64,000 nucleotides of DNA from Castellaniella sp034674885 (lineage in GTDB: Bacteria; Pseudomonadota; Gammaproteobacteria; Burkholderiales; Burkholderiaceae_B), in assembly GCF_034674885.1 (NCBI RefSeq), contig NZ_JAUCDS010000015.1, positions 9,590 through 73,589 of the forward strand, given 5' to 3'. Each line of letters starts with the position of its first letter. The stretch's first letter is position 1. Shown piece by piece: positions 42,263 through 50,525 of this stretch. The notes under the pieces were generated by a model, which was not told the DNA's origin, did not search any database, and worked only from the letters and a program-made list of their open reading frames with translations. Both the position numbers and the translations under genes were made by a program.

Positions 42263-43354
42263 ATGGCACTGCAATGCGGCATCGTTGGCCTGCCCAACGT
42301 CGGTAAATCCACTCTGTTCAACGCCCTGACCAAGGCTGGTATCGCCGCTGAGAACTATCCCTTCTGCACGATCGAGCCCAACGTCGGCGTGGTCGAGGTC
42401 CCGGATCCCCGTCTGGCGCAGCTGGCAGCCATCGTCAGCCCCGAACGCGTCGTGCCGGCCGTGGTCGAATTCGTGGACATCGCTGGCCTGGTGGCGGGCG
42501 CGTCCAAGGGCGAGGGCCTGGGCAACCAGTTCCTGGCCAACATCCGTGAAACGGATGCCATCGTGCACGTGGTGCGCTGCTTCGAGGACGAGAACGTCGT
42601 CCACGTCGCCGGCCGTGTCGATCCGATTTCCGACATCGAGGTCATCAACACCGAACTGGCGCTGGCAGACCTGGCCACGGCCGACAAGATCCTGCAGAAG
42701 AACCGCAAGCTGGCCAATTCCGGCGACAAGGAAGCCATCCGCCTGGTGGCCCTGCTGGAACGCGTGGTCGCCGCCCTGGATGCTGGCCAGTCCGTGCGCA
42801 GCCTGGGGCTGGACGAAGAAGACCAGGCCGCCATTCGCGGTTATTGCTTCATCACCGCCAAGCGCGCCATGTACGTCGCCAACGTGCGCGACGATGGTTT
42901 CGAGAATAACCCCCACCTGAAGGCCGTGCAGGACTACGCCGCTGCAGAAAACGCCCCCGTGGTGGCCGTGTGCGCCGCCATCGAGGCCGAAATCGCCGAC
43001 CTGGACGATGCCGACAAGACGGTCTTCCTGGAAGACATGGGCATGAGCGAGCCCGGCCTGGACCGCGTCATCCGCGCCGGCTACCAGTTGCTGGGCCTGC
43101 AGACCTACTTCACCGCCGGCGTCAAGGAAGTCCGCGCCTGGACCATCCCCGTCGGCGCCACCGCCCCCCAGGCGGCCGGCGTCATCCACACCGACTTCGA
43201 ACGCGGCTTCATCCGCGCCCAGACCATCGGCTTCGACGACTTCATCGCCTGCAAGGGCGAGCAGGGCGCCAAGGAAGCCGGGAAAATGCGGGCCGAAGGC
43301 AAGGACTACGTGGTGAAGGACGGGGACGTGATGAACTTTTTGTTCAACGTGTGA
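42263..43354 (+). CDS. ychF: Redox-responsive ATPase/GTPase YchF
   Basis: A 363-residue Obg-family P-loop protein that prefers ATP. The G1 loop GLPNVGKST is at 9-17, G3 is DIAGLVAGAS near 68, and the TGS domain occupies the last 85 residues (TYFTAGVKEVRAWT to NFLFNV). A TACAAT element at 42215-42220 may be its -10. The stop codon is inside an 18-bp sequence repeated 2.6 kb downstream, marking the edge of a foreign segment. Confidence 0.96.
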   Translation: MALQCGIVGLPNVGKSTLFNALTKAGIAAENYPFCTIEPNVGVVEVPDPRLAQLAAIVSPERVVPAVVEFVDIAGLVAGASKGEGLGNQFLANIRETDAIVHVVRCFEDENVVHVAGRVDPISDIEVINTELALADLATADKILQKNRKLANSGDKEAIRLVALLERVVAALDAGQSVRSLGLDEEDQAAIRGYCFITAKRAMYVANVRDDGFENNPHLKAVQDYAAAENAPVVAVCAAIEAEIADLDDADKTVFLEDMGMSEPGLDRVIRAGYQLLGLQTYFTAGVKEVRAWTIPVGATAPQAAGVIHTDFERGFIRAQTIGFDDFIACKGEQGAKEAGKMRAEGKDYVVKDGDVMNFLFNV

Positions 43355-43363
43355 TCAACGTCT
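43346..43363 (+). repeat. Left 18-bp direct repeat at the ychF 3' end (putative att site)
   Basis: AACGTGTGATCAACGTCT covers the last two codons and stop of ychF and nine further bases. An identical copy lies at 45982-45999. The segment between carries recombinase and island genes, so these are likely attachment-site remnants. Confidence 0.7.
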
Positions 43364-43436
43364 GACGATTTTTGCCGGATCTCGGTGGCGCTCAGTAGCG
43401 CTTGGTGGACAGGTTAGCCCATTTGAAATCAATGGG

Positions 43437-43868
43437 TTGCAGAAACAATACGGTCTGCTGAGCGTTCCTATTGTTCATCGAGGTCCAGAAAATTCGGGGG
43501 TAGCGTTGGGGGTATCCACGCAGGCCATAGAGGTGCTGAAAGATTTGCAGCACATCACGAGTGGCGGACGCTATCTGTTCCCGCACAGGAGCGGCAAGGG
43601 CTTTACTACGCCTAACCGGCTGACCTACGCGATGCGCGACATGAACCTGGGCCGGGGTACGACGCCGCATTGCTGGCGGACGACCTTTTCAACCTGGGCC
43701 AATGAGAACGGATACCGGCCTGATGCAATCGAGCGGCAGCTTGCCCACGTGGAAAGCAACAAGGTGCGGGCGACATACAACAAGGCGCTGCTGCTGGATC
43801 AGAGAAGGACGCTGTTGCAGGACTGGGTGGACTATCTGAGTGCTGCGGAAGGCAGCGGCACGGCATAG
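43437..43868 (+). pseudogene. C-terminal remnant of a tyrosine recombinase (P4-type integrase)
   Basis: About 115 residues from 43525 onward match the catalytic end of phage P4-like integrases: RYLFPHRS, then PHCWRTTF (H78 and R81 counted from ATG 43437), DAIERQLAHVES with H104, and NKVRATYNKA with the nucleophile Y114. The N-terminal DNA-binding domain and the first catalytic arginine region are missing; the sequence before codon 27 has no recognisable homology. A normal member is about 400 residues, so this is a broken gene. It lies just inside the left direct repeat, where an island integrase is expected. Confidence 0.82.
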
Positions 43869-44215
43869 AGACGGTTTGGCCGGGTATCGCAGCAGCGAGT
43901 GGGCAGAACGGCCTTTTCCTTTTCTGGATAGGGCCGTTGTCCCTTGAGTGCCGTTCCCTTGCCGTTTGCCTTTGCCCAAGCTGGGCGCTGGGAATGGGGT
44001 AAATAATGAAATAAACGGGGTAATTTTTACTTGATTGCCTCATTTTAAGATTCATGTCACCCATTTCCTTCCTGGTTAGCCATGCCAGCCCCGGGCGACC
44101 GGTCCAACGTTCAGGAAATGGGGTAGTTAAACACTGATAATGAGGCATTTTTAGAGACAATGCCCCATTTAAAGGCTATGATTACCCCATTTAGATAGCC
44201 TGGGCTTACATTTCC
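43869..44215 (+). promoter_or_regulatory. AT-rich leader of fic with repeated GGGGTA/TACCCC motifs
   Basis: No gene is seen in this 347-base gap. It holds five related words: AATGGGGTAA (43993-44002), AACGGGGTAA (44014-44023, exactly 21 bases on), AAATGGGGTAG (44116-44126), and in inverted orientation ATGCCCCATTT (44160-44170) and TTACCCCATTT (44182-44192). The array ends 24 bases before the fic start, as expected for autoregulatory operators. No regulator of its own is encoded beside it. Confidence 0.5.
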
Positions 44216-45277
44216 ATGCACTCGCTCACACCCGAGTACCTTGCCGCGCTTCGCTTCGATGGCATCCAGGCCGCCACGTTGCGCACACTGGGCGAGTACC
44301 AGGGCAAGCAGCAACTCTACGCCGCGCAGTCGCCCGAAGCCCTCAAAGGCCTGCGCCAGATCGCGGTGGTGGAGTCCACCGAGTCGTCCAACCGGCTGGA
44401 AGGTGTTGTCGTAGCGCCCTCGCGGCTGAAGTCTCTGGTCATCCGCAACGCAACGCCAAAGAGTCGCTCGGAACAGGAGATCGCCGGCTACCGCGATGCC
44501 TTGGCGCTGATCCACGAGTCCGCCACGCACATGCCCTTCAACGTGGGCGTAGTGCTGCAACTGCATACCCTGCTGTATCGCTACATGCCGCAGGCGGGGG
44601 GGCGCTGGAAAGCTACCAACAACGACATCATCGAGCGTCATCCCGATGGCACGTCACGGCTGCGCTTCCAGCCGGTCGCTGCGCACCTGACGCCGACGAC
44701 CATGGCCGATCTGACCGGGCGCTACGCGACCGCGCTGGATCAGCACTTGGCTGATCCGTTGGTGCTTGTGCCACTGGCGATGCTCGACTTCCTGTGCATC
44801 CATCCTTTCCCAGATGGCAATGGCCGCATGTCCCGCTTATTGACCCTGCTGCTGCTCTACCACTTCGACTATGCCGTGGGCCGCTACATCAGCTTGGAAC
44901 GCATCTTCGAGGAAACCAAGGAAAGTTATTACGAGACGCTGGAAGCCAGCTCGCAGGGCTGGCACCAGGGGCAGCACGACGTAAAGCCCTGGCTCGACTA
45001 CTTCTGGGGTGCCTTGCTACGGGCCTACCGTGAGTTCGAGGAGCGTGTCGGCACCATAGAGCGCGGCCGCGGCAGTAAAGGCGACCGGGTGCGGACGGAA
45101 GTTCTGGGGCGCACCCTGCCGTTCTCGATTTCCGAGATTGAAGAGGCCTGCCCGGGCGTGAGCCGGGACATGGTACGGCTGGTATTGCGGGCAATGAAGT
45201 CAGAGGGACTGATCGAATCGACCGGCAAGGGGCGTGGAGCAAAGTGGCTTCGCATCAATCAAGGCGGTGAGAAATGA
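44216..45277 (+). CDS. Fic-domain protein, class II (N-terminal inhibitory helix), likely AMPylase
   Basis: A 353-residue Fic protein. The active-site motif HPFPDGNGRMSR is complete at 196-207, so transfer of AMP from ATP to target proteins (or its removal) is predicted. The inhibitory motif S-xxx-E-G is found at S58-E62-G63, placing it in the class where the inhibitor helix is N-terminal. Residues 280-350 form a predicted winged helix (EIEEACPGVSRDMVRLVLRAMKSEGLI), so DNA binding or self-regulation is likely. No small antitoxin gene accompanies it, in keeping with built-in inhibition. It lies inside the direct-repeat-bounded island and appears to be its only intact gene. Confidence 0.92.
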   Translation: MHSLTPEYLAALRFDGIQAATLRTLGEYQGKQQLYAAQSPEALKGLRQIAVVESTESSNRLEGVVVAPSRLKSLVIRNATPKSRSEQEIAGYRDALALIHESATHMPFNVGVVLQLHTLLYRYMPQAGGRWKATNNDIIERHPDGTSRLRFQPVAAHLTPTTMADLTGRYATALDQHLADPLVLVPLAMLDFLCIHPFPDGNGRMSRLLTLLLLYHFDYAVGRYISLERIFEETKESYYETLEASSQGWHQGQHDVKPWLDYFWGALLRAYREFEERVGTIERGRGSKGDRVRTEVLGRTLPFSISEIEEACPGVSRDMVRLVLRAMKSEGLIESTGKGRGAKWLRINQGGEK

Positions 45278-45317
45278 AGACTAGAAGAAGTATTTTCAGC
45301 CTCGACATCCGCGACGA

Positions 45318-45758
45318 TCACACTTGCGGCAACGTGCCCGCGTTCCAGACTGAGGAAATGGCCGCAGGTAGGGCGCTTTCGTGAACCTGATACAGCTCGC
45401 TGAGAACATGGCCGGTCAACGGATCGCGTTGCTGGCCCATCAGACTGATCCAGCCCGTCAGCCGAAGCACGACGAGAACGCGCCGGGCCGTCTCGTACCC
45501 GGCCCGCTGCCCCAGCGGGGTAGAGGTGAGATAGCGACGCAACTGCCCCAGGTTTGCCAGCGGACTGATGCCCTCCGCAGAGCGCAGCATGCGCAGCACC
45601 TGCCAGCCATTGCGCTCCAGCGGCGTGAGGCGAGCATCGAGCATGAGCGAGGCGGGCGTGGTGAACAGGGCATCTGCCCCAGCGGGTTGTGGCGGGTGTG
45701 ATGGTCTGCCATGAGAGTTCTCCGAGGTCTGGGCCCCAGCGGCCCGTTCCCCTGCATC
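45318..45758 (-). pseudogene. Fragment of STY4528-like island replication/HTH protein
   Basis: The reverse frame is open from just after a TGA at 45761-45759 to a stop at 45318. It encodes about 146 residues containing ADALFTTPASLMLDARLTPLERNGWQV and YETARRVLVVLRLTGWISL, which from memory resemble the helix-turn-helix part of STY4528-type pathogenicity-island proteins (about 400 residues). The N terminus is lost, and the C terminus after ELYQVHESALP diverges into unrelated residues. The first internal ATG is at 45644. It is therefore a remnant. It converges on fic with 40 bases between stops. Confidence 0.6.
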
Positions 45759-46571
45759 TCATCGCGTACCGTTCCAGGCGTCAGCCAACAATGCGGTCTG
45801 CGCCACAACCGTTTTATCCGACAGGGCACAGCCCTGGCACCGGCATCCAGACTGATCTATCATCCTGATACCCCTATGGGGGTACAACTGGGGGTACTTC
45901 CAGCGTTCCCCCCAAAGGCCGTGGCTCAATTTCCCCGCGAAACCTAGTATTCACGGCCCTTTGCCGACCGATCAACGTTTAAACGTGTGATCAACGTCTA
46001 AGCCGGCCAATCAGATCCGGGACGGGGCCGAGTCGTCCGGATCCACTCGCCTCCACTCGCGACCGGGTCCACTGTCTGGGCGGTGAGGGTTTCCGTAGCC
46101 TGTAGAGGCCATGTCCTGCCCGGGCGCTGGCCGGACGCGTCACCACAATCTCTCGGCCCATGCCCGGCATATCTATATGCTTATCGGTCGTCTTATAACT
46201 GATAGTTTTACCGCGTTTGCTGTCAGTGCCGCAAAGCAGACATCCAATTCCTTTTGGTGTCTCCTAATAGAGATGTCATAGGGAAATACCTAATAAAAAT
46301 GTGGCATTCTCCTGCTGTAAAGCATACCCATTTGCTTTCGTGTGTGGTTAAATTACTTCCAGTGGTTAGATGTCGTACGTCATATCAGTAAATTTGTCAG
46401 GCAACGAACTCGTTGTCACCTGATTATCTGTATTGAGATGTCCTCGTCCATGTTCGTCGATAGCAGCGTGCGCGTATATGCGTGACGTAAAGACTTGTGG
46501 GGAGTCCTCAGCTGCAACAGATCAGTATCCAGCGACATACTGACCCAAAAAACAATCCAGAGGAGAGATAC
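45759..46571. other. Long non-coding interval between the island and the second TRAP operon
   Basis: No convincing gene is seen in 813 bases. The left part contains the right direct repeat and, on the reverse strand, a 33-codon frame (46112-46011) that I cannot relate to any family. From about 46180 the base composition drops sharply to AT-rich. Two palindromes lie 156-202 bases before the dctP start: ATGTCGTACGTCAT (46370-46383, one mismatched pair) and CAACGAACTCGTTG (46402-46415, perfect). They are candidate operators for the TRAP operon, whose regulator is not encoded nearby. Confidence 0.5.
45982..45999 (+). repeat. Right 18-bp direct repeat (putative att site)
   Basis: AACGTGTGATCAACGTCT, identical to 43346-43363 at the ychF 3' end, 2,636 bases away. 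It is preceded by GATCAACGTTTA, a partial third copy of the GATCAACGT core. Confidence 0.7.
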
Positions 46572-47546
46572 ATGATTTATAGAATGTGCGGTGTCGGAGT
46601 CCTTGCAGCGGCCCTTTTCGTCCCGATGGCTTCAGGGGCGGCGACGATGACGCTTCGAGCATCGGATGTCCATCCGACCGGGTTTCCTACGGTCGCGGCG
46701 ATCGAGAGCATGGGCAAGAAGCTTGAAGCTGCCACCGATGGCCGTATCAAGTTGCAGATGTTTGCGAGTGGCGTCCTGGGAACCGACAAGGCGGTGGTTG
46801 AGCAGGTTCAGGTCGGCGCGGTTCAGATCGCTCGTATTTCACTCGGTGAAGTCGGCCCCGTCGTGCCTGATGTGAATGTTTTCAACATGCCGTTTGTGTT
46901 TCGTGATGAAGCGCATATGCGCAAGATCATTGACGGCCCGATTGGTGACGAAATGCTCGCCAAAATCACCAACAGCCCGGCCAAGCTGGTCGCGCTTGGG
47001 TGGATGGATAGCGGTTCGCGCAGCGTCTATGCTAAAAAGCCGATCAAGACGCCAGCCGATATGCACGGCCTGAAAATTCGTACGATCGGCAATGCGGTAT
47101 TCCTCGATACCATGAACGCGATGGGTGGGAATGGGATCTCGATGAGCTTTGGTGAGGTCTATAGCGCGCTGCAGACGGGTGTTATTGACGCCGCCGAAAA
47201 CAATTCTCCCAGCCTGTATACCTCGAATCATTACACGATCACCCCGTTCTATAGCCAGACCAATCATTTGATCATTCCAGAGATCTTCGTCATGTCAAAG
47301 GTGACGTGGGACAAATTATCCAAGGAAGATCAGGCACTGGTAAAAAAACTTTCCCGCGAAGCCCAGGCCGAGGAGCGAGTTTTGTGGGATAAGACGGTTG
47401 TGGACAGCAATGAAAAACTCAAGGCAGCCGGCGTGAAGTTCTCGGATGTTGACCGCCAGGCGTTCTATGAGGCGACGGCCGGCATTCGTGCCAAGTATGG
47501 TGAGCCCTATAAGGATCTCATCGCGCGTATCGAAGCCGTTCAATAA
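46572..47546 (+). CDS. TRAP transporter substrate-binding protein, DctP family (second set)
   Basis: A 324-residue periplasmic binding protein. Its signal peptide ends near MASGAA (residue 22). DctP elements are FASGVLGTDKAVVEQVQVGA near 60, the arginine in LKIRTIGN near 165 and NGISMSFGEVYSALQTGVIDA near 184-204. AGGAGAG (46561-46567) sits five bases before ATG 46572. Its third-codon composition is visibly less GC-rich than the rest of the window, as is that of its two partners. The ligand is unknown; the binding arginine implies a carboxylate. Confidence 0.93.
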   Translation: MIYRMCGVGVLAAALFVPMASGAATMTLRASDVHPTGFPTVAAIESMGKKLEAATDGRIKLQMFASGVLGTDKAVVEQVQVGAVQIARISLGEVGPVVPDVNVFNMPFVFRDEAHMRKIIDGPIGDEMLAKITNSPAKLVALGWMDSGSRSVYAKKPIKTPADMHGLKIRTIGNAVFLDTMNAMGGNGISMSFGEVYSALQTGVIDAAENNSPSLYTSNHYTITPFYSQTNHLIIPEIFVMSKVTWDKLSKEDQALVKKLSREAQAEERVLWDKTVVDSNEKLKAAGVKFSDVDRQAFYEATAGIRAKYGEPYKDLIARIEAVQ

Positions 47547-47560
47547 GCCGATCTGTGGTT

Positions 47561-47589
47561 GGCCCACGGCGCGGGCTGCGCCGTGGGCC
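47561..47589 (+). terminator. Strong hairpin between dctP and dctQ (second set)
   Basis: GGCCCACGGCGC (47561-47572) pairs perfectly with GCGCCGTGGGCC (47578-47589), loop GGGCT, followed by TCTCTC rather than a pure T-run. It may stabilise the dctP message or act as an attenuator, like the hairpin in the first TRAP set. Confidence 0.5.
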
Positions 47590-47617
47590 TCTCTCGCCCC
47601 GCTGACAGGAATTTGCT

Positions 47618-48145
47618 ATGGCCGATTTGTATACGCGCCTGATGGATAAGCTGTATCTTTTTTGCATCTGGATTTCCGCGATATCGATTCTCTTTATGTC
47701 GCTGATCATCCCCTGGGAAGTGTTTGCACGCTATGTCTGGGGGCATGGCGTGCGCTGGCCCGAGCCGGTAGCGACCATGTTGATGGTGTTGTTTACCTTC
47801 TTGGGCGCTGCGGCCAGCTACCGGGCGGGGTCGCACATCGCGGTGGCCATGGTCACCGATCGCATGCCCCGCGCATTGCAGGCGGCGACGGCCAAATTGG
47901 TCGATCTGTTGATGCTCGTGATCAATGTATTCATTCTGGTGTGGGGGTTTTCGCTGTGCATGGGCACCATGCATCAAACGATCAGCGCACTGCCATGGAT
48001 GCCCGTTGGCGTCACTTATCTGCCTCTGCCGACAGGCGCGCTGTTTACCCTGCTGTTCGTCATCGAACGCCTCTGCCTGGGTTCGCAGGCCGAGCGGCCA
48101 GTGGTCAAGCGTGAAGAGGATCTTGCTGTTGAAGGAGTCTTGTAA
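47618..48145 (+). CDS. TRAP transporter small permease, DctQ family (second set)
   Basis: A 175-residue four-helix membrane protein (helices about 10-30, 48-64, 88-110, 130-150). The conserved WPEPVATMLMVLFTFLGAAASYRAGSH block near 46 identifies DctQ. ACAGGAATTTGCT precedes ATG 47618. Its stop overlaps the dctM start by one base (TAATG). Confidence 0.9.
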   Translation: MADLYTRLMDKLYLFCIWISAISILFMSLIIPWEVFARYVWGHGVRWPEPVATMLMVLFTFLGAAASYRAGSHIAVAMVTDRMPRALQAATAKLVDLLMLVINVFILVWGFSLCMGTMHQTISALPWMPVGVTYLPLPTGALFTLLFVIERLCLGSQAERPVVKREEDLAVEGVL

Positions 48146-49428
48146 TGGACATCCTTGTGCTGTTGGGAAGTTTCTTTGTGCTCATGATCATCGGCATGCC
48201 GGTCGCCTATGCACTCGCGCTGGCATCGCTGGTTGGCGCGTTGTGGATAGGCCTGCCGCTGGAAGCGATCATGATTCAGATCGCCAGCGGTGTGAATATG
48301 TTCTCGCTGCTGGCAATCCCGTTCTTTGTCCTGGCGGGGGCAATCATGGCCGAGGGGGGTATGTCCCGCCGCTTGGTGGCATGCGCGGCCGTCTTTGTCG
48401 GGTTCATTCGTGGGGGGCTGTCCCTGGTCAATATTTTGGCTTCGACATTCTTCGGAGCGATCTCCGGCTCGTCGATTGCCGATACTGCGTCGATCGGGTC
48501 GGTCTTGATCCCCGAGATGGAAAAGAAAGGGTATCCCCGCGATTTCTCCACCGCCGTTACGGTCAGCGGATCGGTGCAGGCTATTCTGATCCCGCCCAGC
48601 CATAATGCTGTCATTTATTCGCTGGCTGCGGGCGGGTCGATTTCGATTGCCAGCCTGTTTGTTGCGGGTGTGCTGCCGGGGCTGCTTTTGGGGCTGACCT
48701 TATCCGGGTTATGCCTGTTCATGGCCAGGAAGCGCAATTTCCCGAAAGGTGAGCGCATTCCTTTGCGGCAGGCACTGCATATCTGCCTGGACGCCTTGTG
48801 GGGATTGATGACGATGGTCATCATCCTGGGGGGGATATTGTCGGGTATTTTCACCGCCACAGAATCAGCAGCAATTGCCGTGGTGTGGGCGTTCTTCGTA
48901 ACCATGTTCGTATATCGCGACTACAAGTGGAAGGACCTTCCCAAGCTGGCGCACCGTACCGTAAAGACTGTGACGATCGTCATGATCCTTATCGGGTTTG
49001 CCGCGAGCTTTGGCTACGTCATGACCTTGATGCAGATTCCCCTAAAGATTACGACGTATTTTGCGACGGTCTCGGATAATCGATATGTCATTCTCTTGAT
49101 GATCAACGTCCTGCTCCTGTTCCTTGGGACGCTGATGGACATGGCGCCGCTGATACTGATTTTGACGCCCATACTTTTGCCGGTCGTGACATCGATGGGT
49201 GTGGATCCGGTTCACTTCGGCATGATCATGATGGTCAATCTCGGCATGGGCCTGATTACTCCGCCCGTAGGTGCGGTTCTTTTTGTCGGCAGCGCGGTTG
49301 GAAAGCTTTCCATCGAGAAAGTGGTCAGATCCTTGTACCCGTTCTATGGCGCCTTGGTCCTGGTCCTGCTCCTGGTTACGTATGTTCCTGCCCTGTCGTT
49401 GTGGCTCCCGAGCTTCCTGGCGCACTGA
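48145..49428 (+). CDS. TRAP transporter large permease, DctM family (second set)
   Basis: A 427-residue permease with about 12 helices. IPFFVLAGAIMAEGGMSRRLV near 57, FFGAISGSSIADTASIGSVLIPEM near 102-125 and GMGLITPPVGAVLFVGSAVG near 367 are the family signatures. It forms the sodium-driven channel with DctQ. GAAGGAG precedes it within the dctQ coding end. The 91-base gap to the DMT gene shows no terminator. Confidence 0.94.
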   Translation: MDILVLLGSFFVLMIIGMPVAYALALASLVGALWIGLPLEAIMIQIASGVNMFSLLAIPFFVLAGAIMAEGGMSRRLVACAAVFVGFIRGGLSLVNILASTFFGAISGSSIADTASIGSVLIPEMEKKGYPRDFSTAVTVSGSVQAILIPPSHNAVIYSLAAGGSISIASLFVAGVLPGLLLGLTLSGLCLFMARKRNFPKGERIPLRQALHICLDALWGLMTMVIILGGILSGIFTATESAAIAVVWAFFVTMFVYRDYKWKDLPKLAHRTVKTVTIVMILIGFAASFGYVMTLMQIPLKITTYFATVSDNRYVILLMINVLLLFLGTLMDMAPLILILTPILLPVVTSMGVDPVHFGMIMMVNLGMGLITPPVGAVLFVGSAVGKLSIEKVVRSLYPFYGALVLVLLLVTYVPALSLWLPSFLAH

Positions 49429-49519
49429 TGCGTGGAATGGGGTGGAATAAGGCAGGGAAATGGGCCGGCGTGCCCGATCGCGCAGATTCTTCAGCTAGCA
49501 CTACACGGAACCCAAAGCA

Positions 49520-50446
49520 TTGACTTCACTAAACCTTCCCCGGACCCCCGGTTTTTCCCGTTATGCGGCCGTCGGTATCTTGTTGGGCGTGGGCAGCCTC
49601 TTTGCCGCCAACCATATCGCCGCCCGCATCGCATTCGATGACGACGCTGGTCTGCTGCTCGCCATCCTGTTTCGTTCGGGCTTGAGCTTGCTGGTCCTGC
49701 TGGGGCTCGTGTTCTGGCAGCGGCAGGCGCTGCGCCTGCCTGCCGGGGTGGCACGCTGGCAGCTCATCCTCGGGTTGCTGATCGCCGTACAAAGCCTCTG
49801 CCTGTATTCCGCAGTTGCGCGTATCCCTGTCGCTCTCGCCTTGCTGATCGGTAATACCTTTCCGATCCTGCTCGCGCTGCTCACCTGGGCGTTGGGCGGC
49901 AAACCGCCCACTCGCCGCGCTTGCCTGCTGATGGGCCTGATTCTGGTGGGACTGATCTTTGTCCTGGATTTGCCTGCCAGAATGGCTTCCGGGGTGGAGT
50001 TGGGCCCCCAGTGGGTCATTGGCACCGCCTGCGCTTTTGGAGCGGCCTGCGTATTCTCCGTCGGCTTGTGGATCACTGAGCACCGGCTCTCCGTCTTGCC
50101 GGGTGCCGTGCGCAGCATGTACACGATCCTGGTGGTGTTTTGCAGCATGCTCGTCGCGGGCGTGGCGGGCTTCGTGCCGGGTGGCATGAACCTGCCTGCG
50201 AGTGATGCCGGCTGGTGGGCCTTGGCCGCGTTGGGTACGCTTTATACCCTGGCGTTCTCTATTTTGTTCGTCTATGTGCCGCGCCTGGATATGGCCCGCA
50301 ATGCCCCGGTCATGAATATCGAGCCGGTGACCAGCCTGTTCTTGGGCTGGGTCATTCTCGAGCAGGTGTTCAACGGCCGGCAGCTGTTGGGCGGCGCCAT
50401 TGTATTGGGGGGCATTGTCCTGCTCGCCTACTCGCACAAACGCTGA
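49520..50446 (+). CDS. EamA/DMT-family transporter
   Basis: A 308-residue membrane protein with ten predicted helices in two EamA repeats (about 15-145 and 165-300). The ends of the repeats carry LYSAVARIPVALALLIGNTFPIL-type and DMARNAPVMNIEPVTSLFLGW-type patterns. DMT exporters often export amino acids or metabolites. Here it lies between a TRAP importer and serA, so export of a serine-pathway compound is possible but unproven. The start TTG 49520 lacks a clear ribosome-binding site and is uncertain. Confidence 0.82.
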   Translation: MTSLNLPRTPGFSRYAAVGILLGVGSLFAANHIAARIAFDDDAGLLLAILFRSGLSLLVLLGLVFWQRQALRLPAGVARWQLILGLLIAVQSLCLYSAVARIPVALALLIGNTFPILLALLTWALGGKPPTRRACLLMGLILVGLIFVLDLPARMASGVELGPQWVIGTACAFGAACVFSVGLWITEHRLSVLPGAVRSMYTILVVFCSMLVAGVAGFVPGGMNLPASDAGWWALAALGTLYTLAFSILFVYVPRLDMARNAPVMNIEPVTSLFLGWVILEQVFNGRQLLGGAIVLGGIVLLAYSHKR

Positions 50447-50525
50447 TGGCCTGTCACATGACGGTGATGGCCTTTATAGAGCCGAAAGACGTCAAATCAA
50501 TTTTTACTCTTGCTTGGGATGCTTC

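Noticed and set aside
43612..44160. A reverse 182-codon frame covering the integrase remnant and the fic leader, considered as a Fic partner
   Set aside because: Low-complexity, no antitoxin features, and it overlaps the motif array; the Fic protein already carries its own inhibitory motif.
46011..46112. A 33-codon reverse frame after the right direct repeat
   Set aside because: Too short, no family resemblance and no ribosome-binding site; noted only within the non-coding interval.
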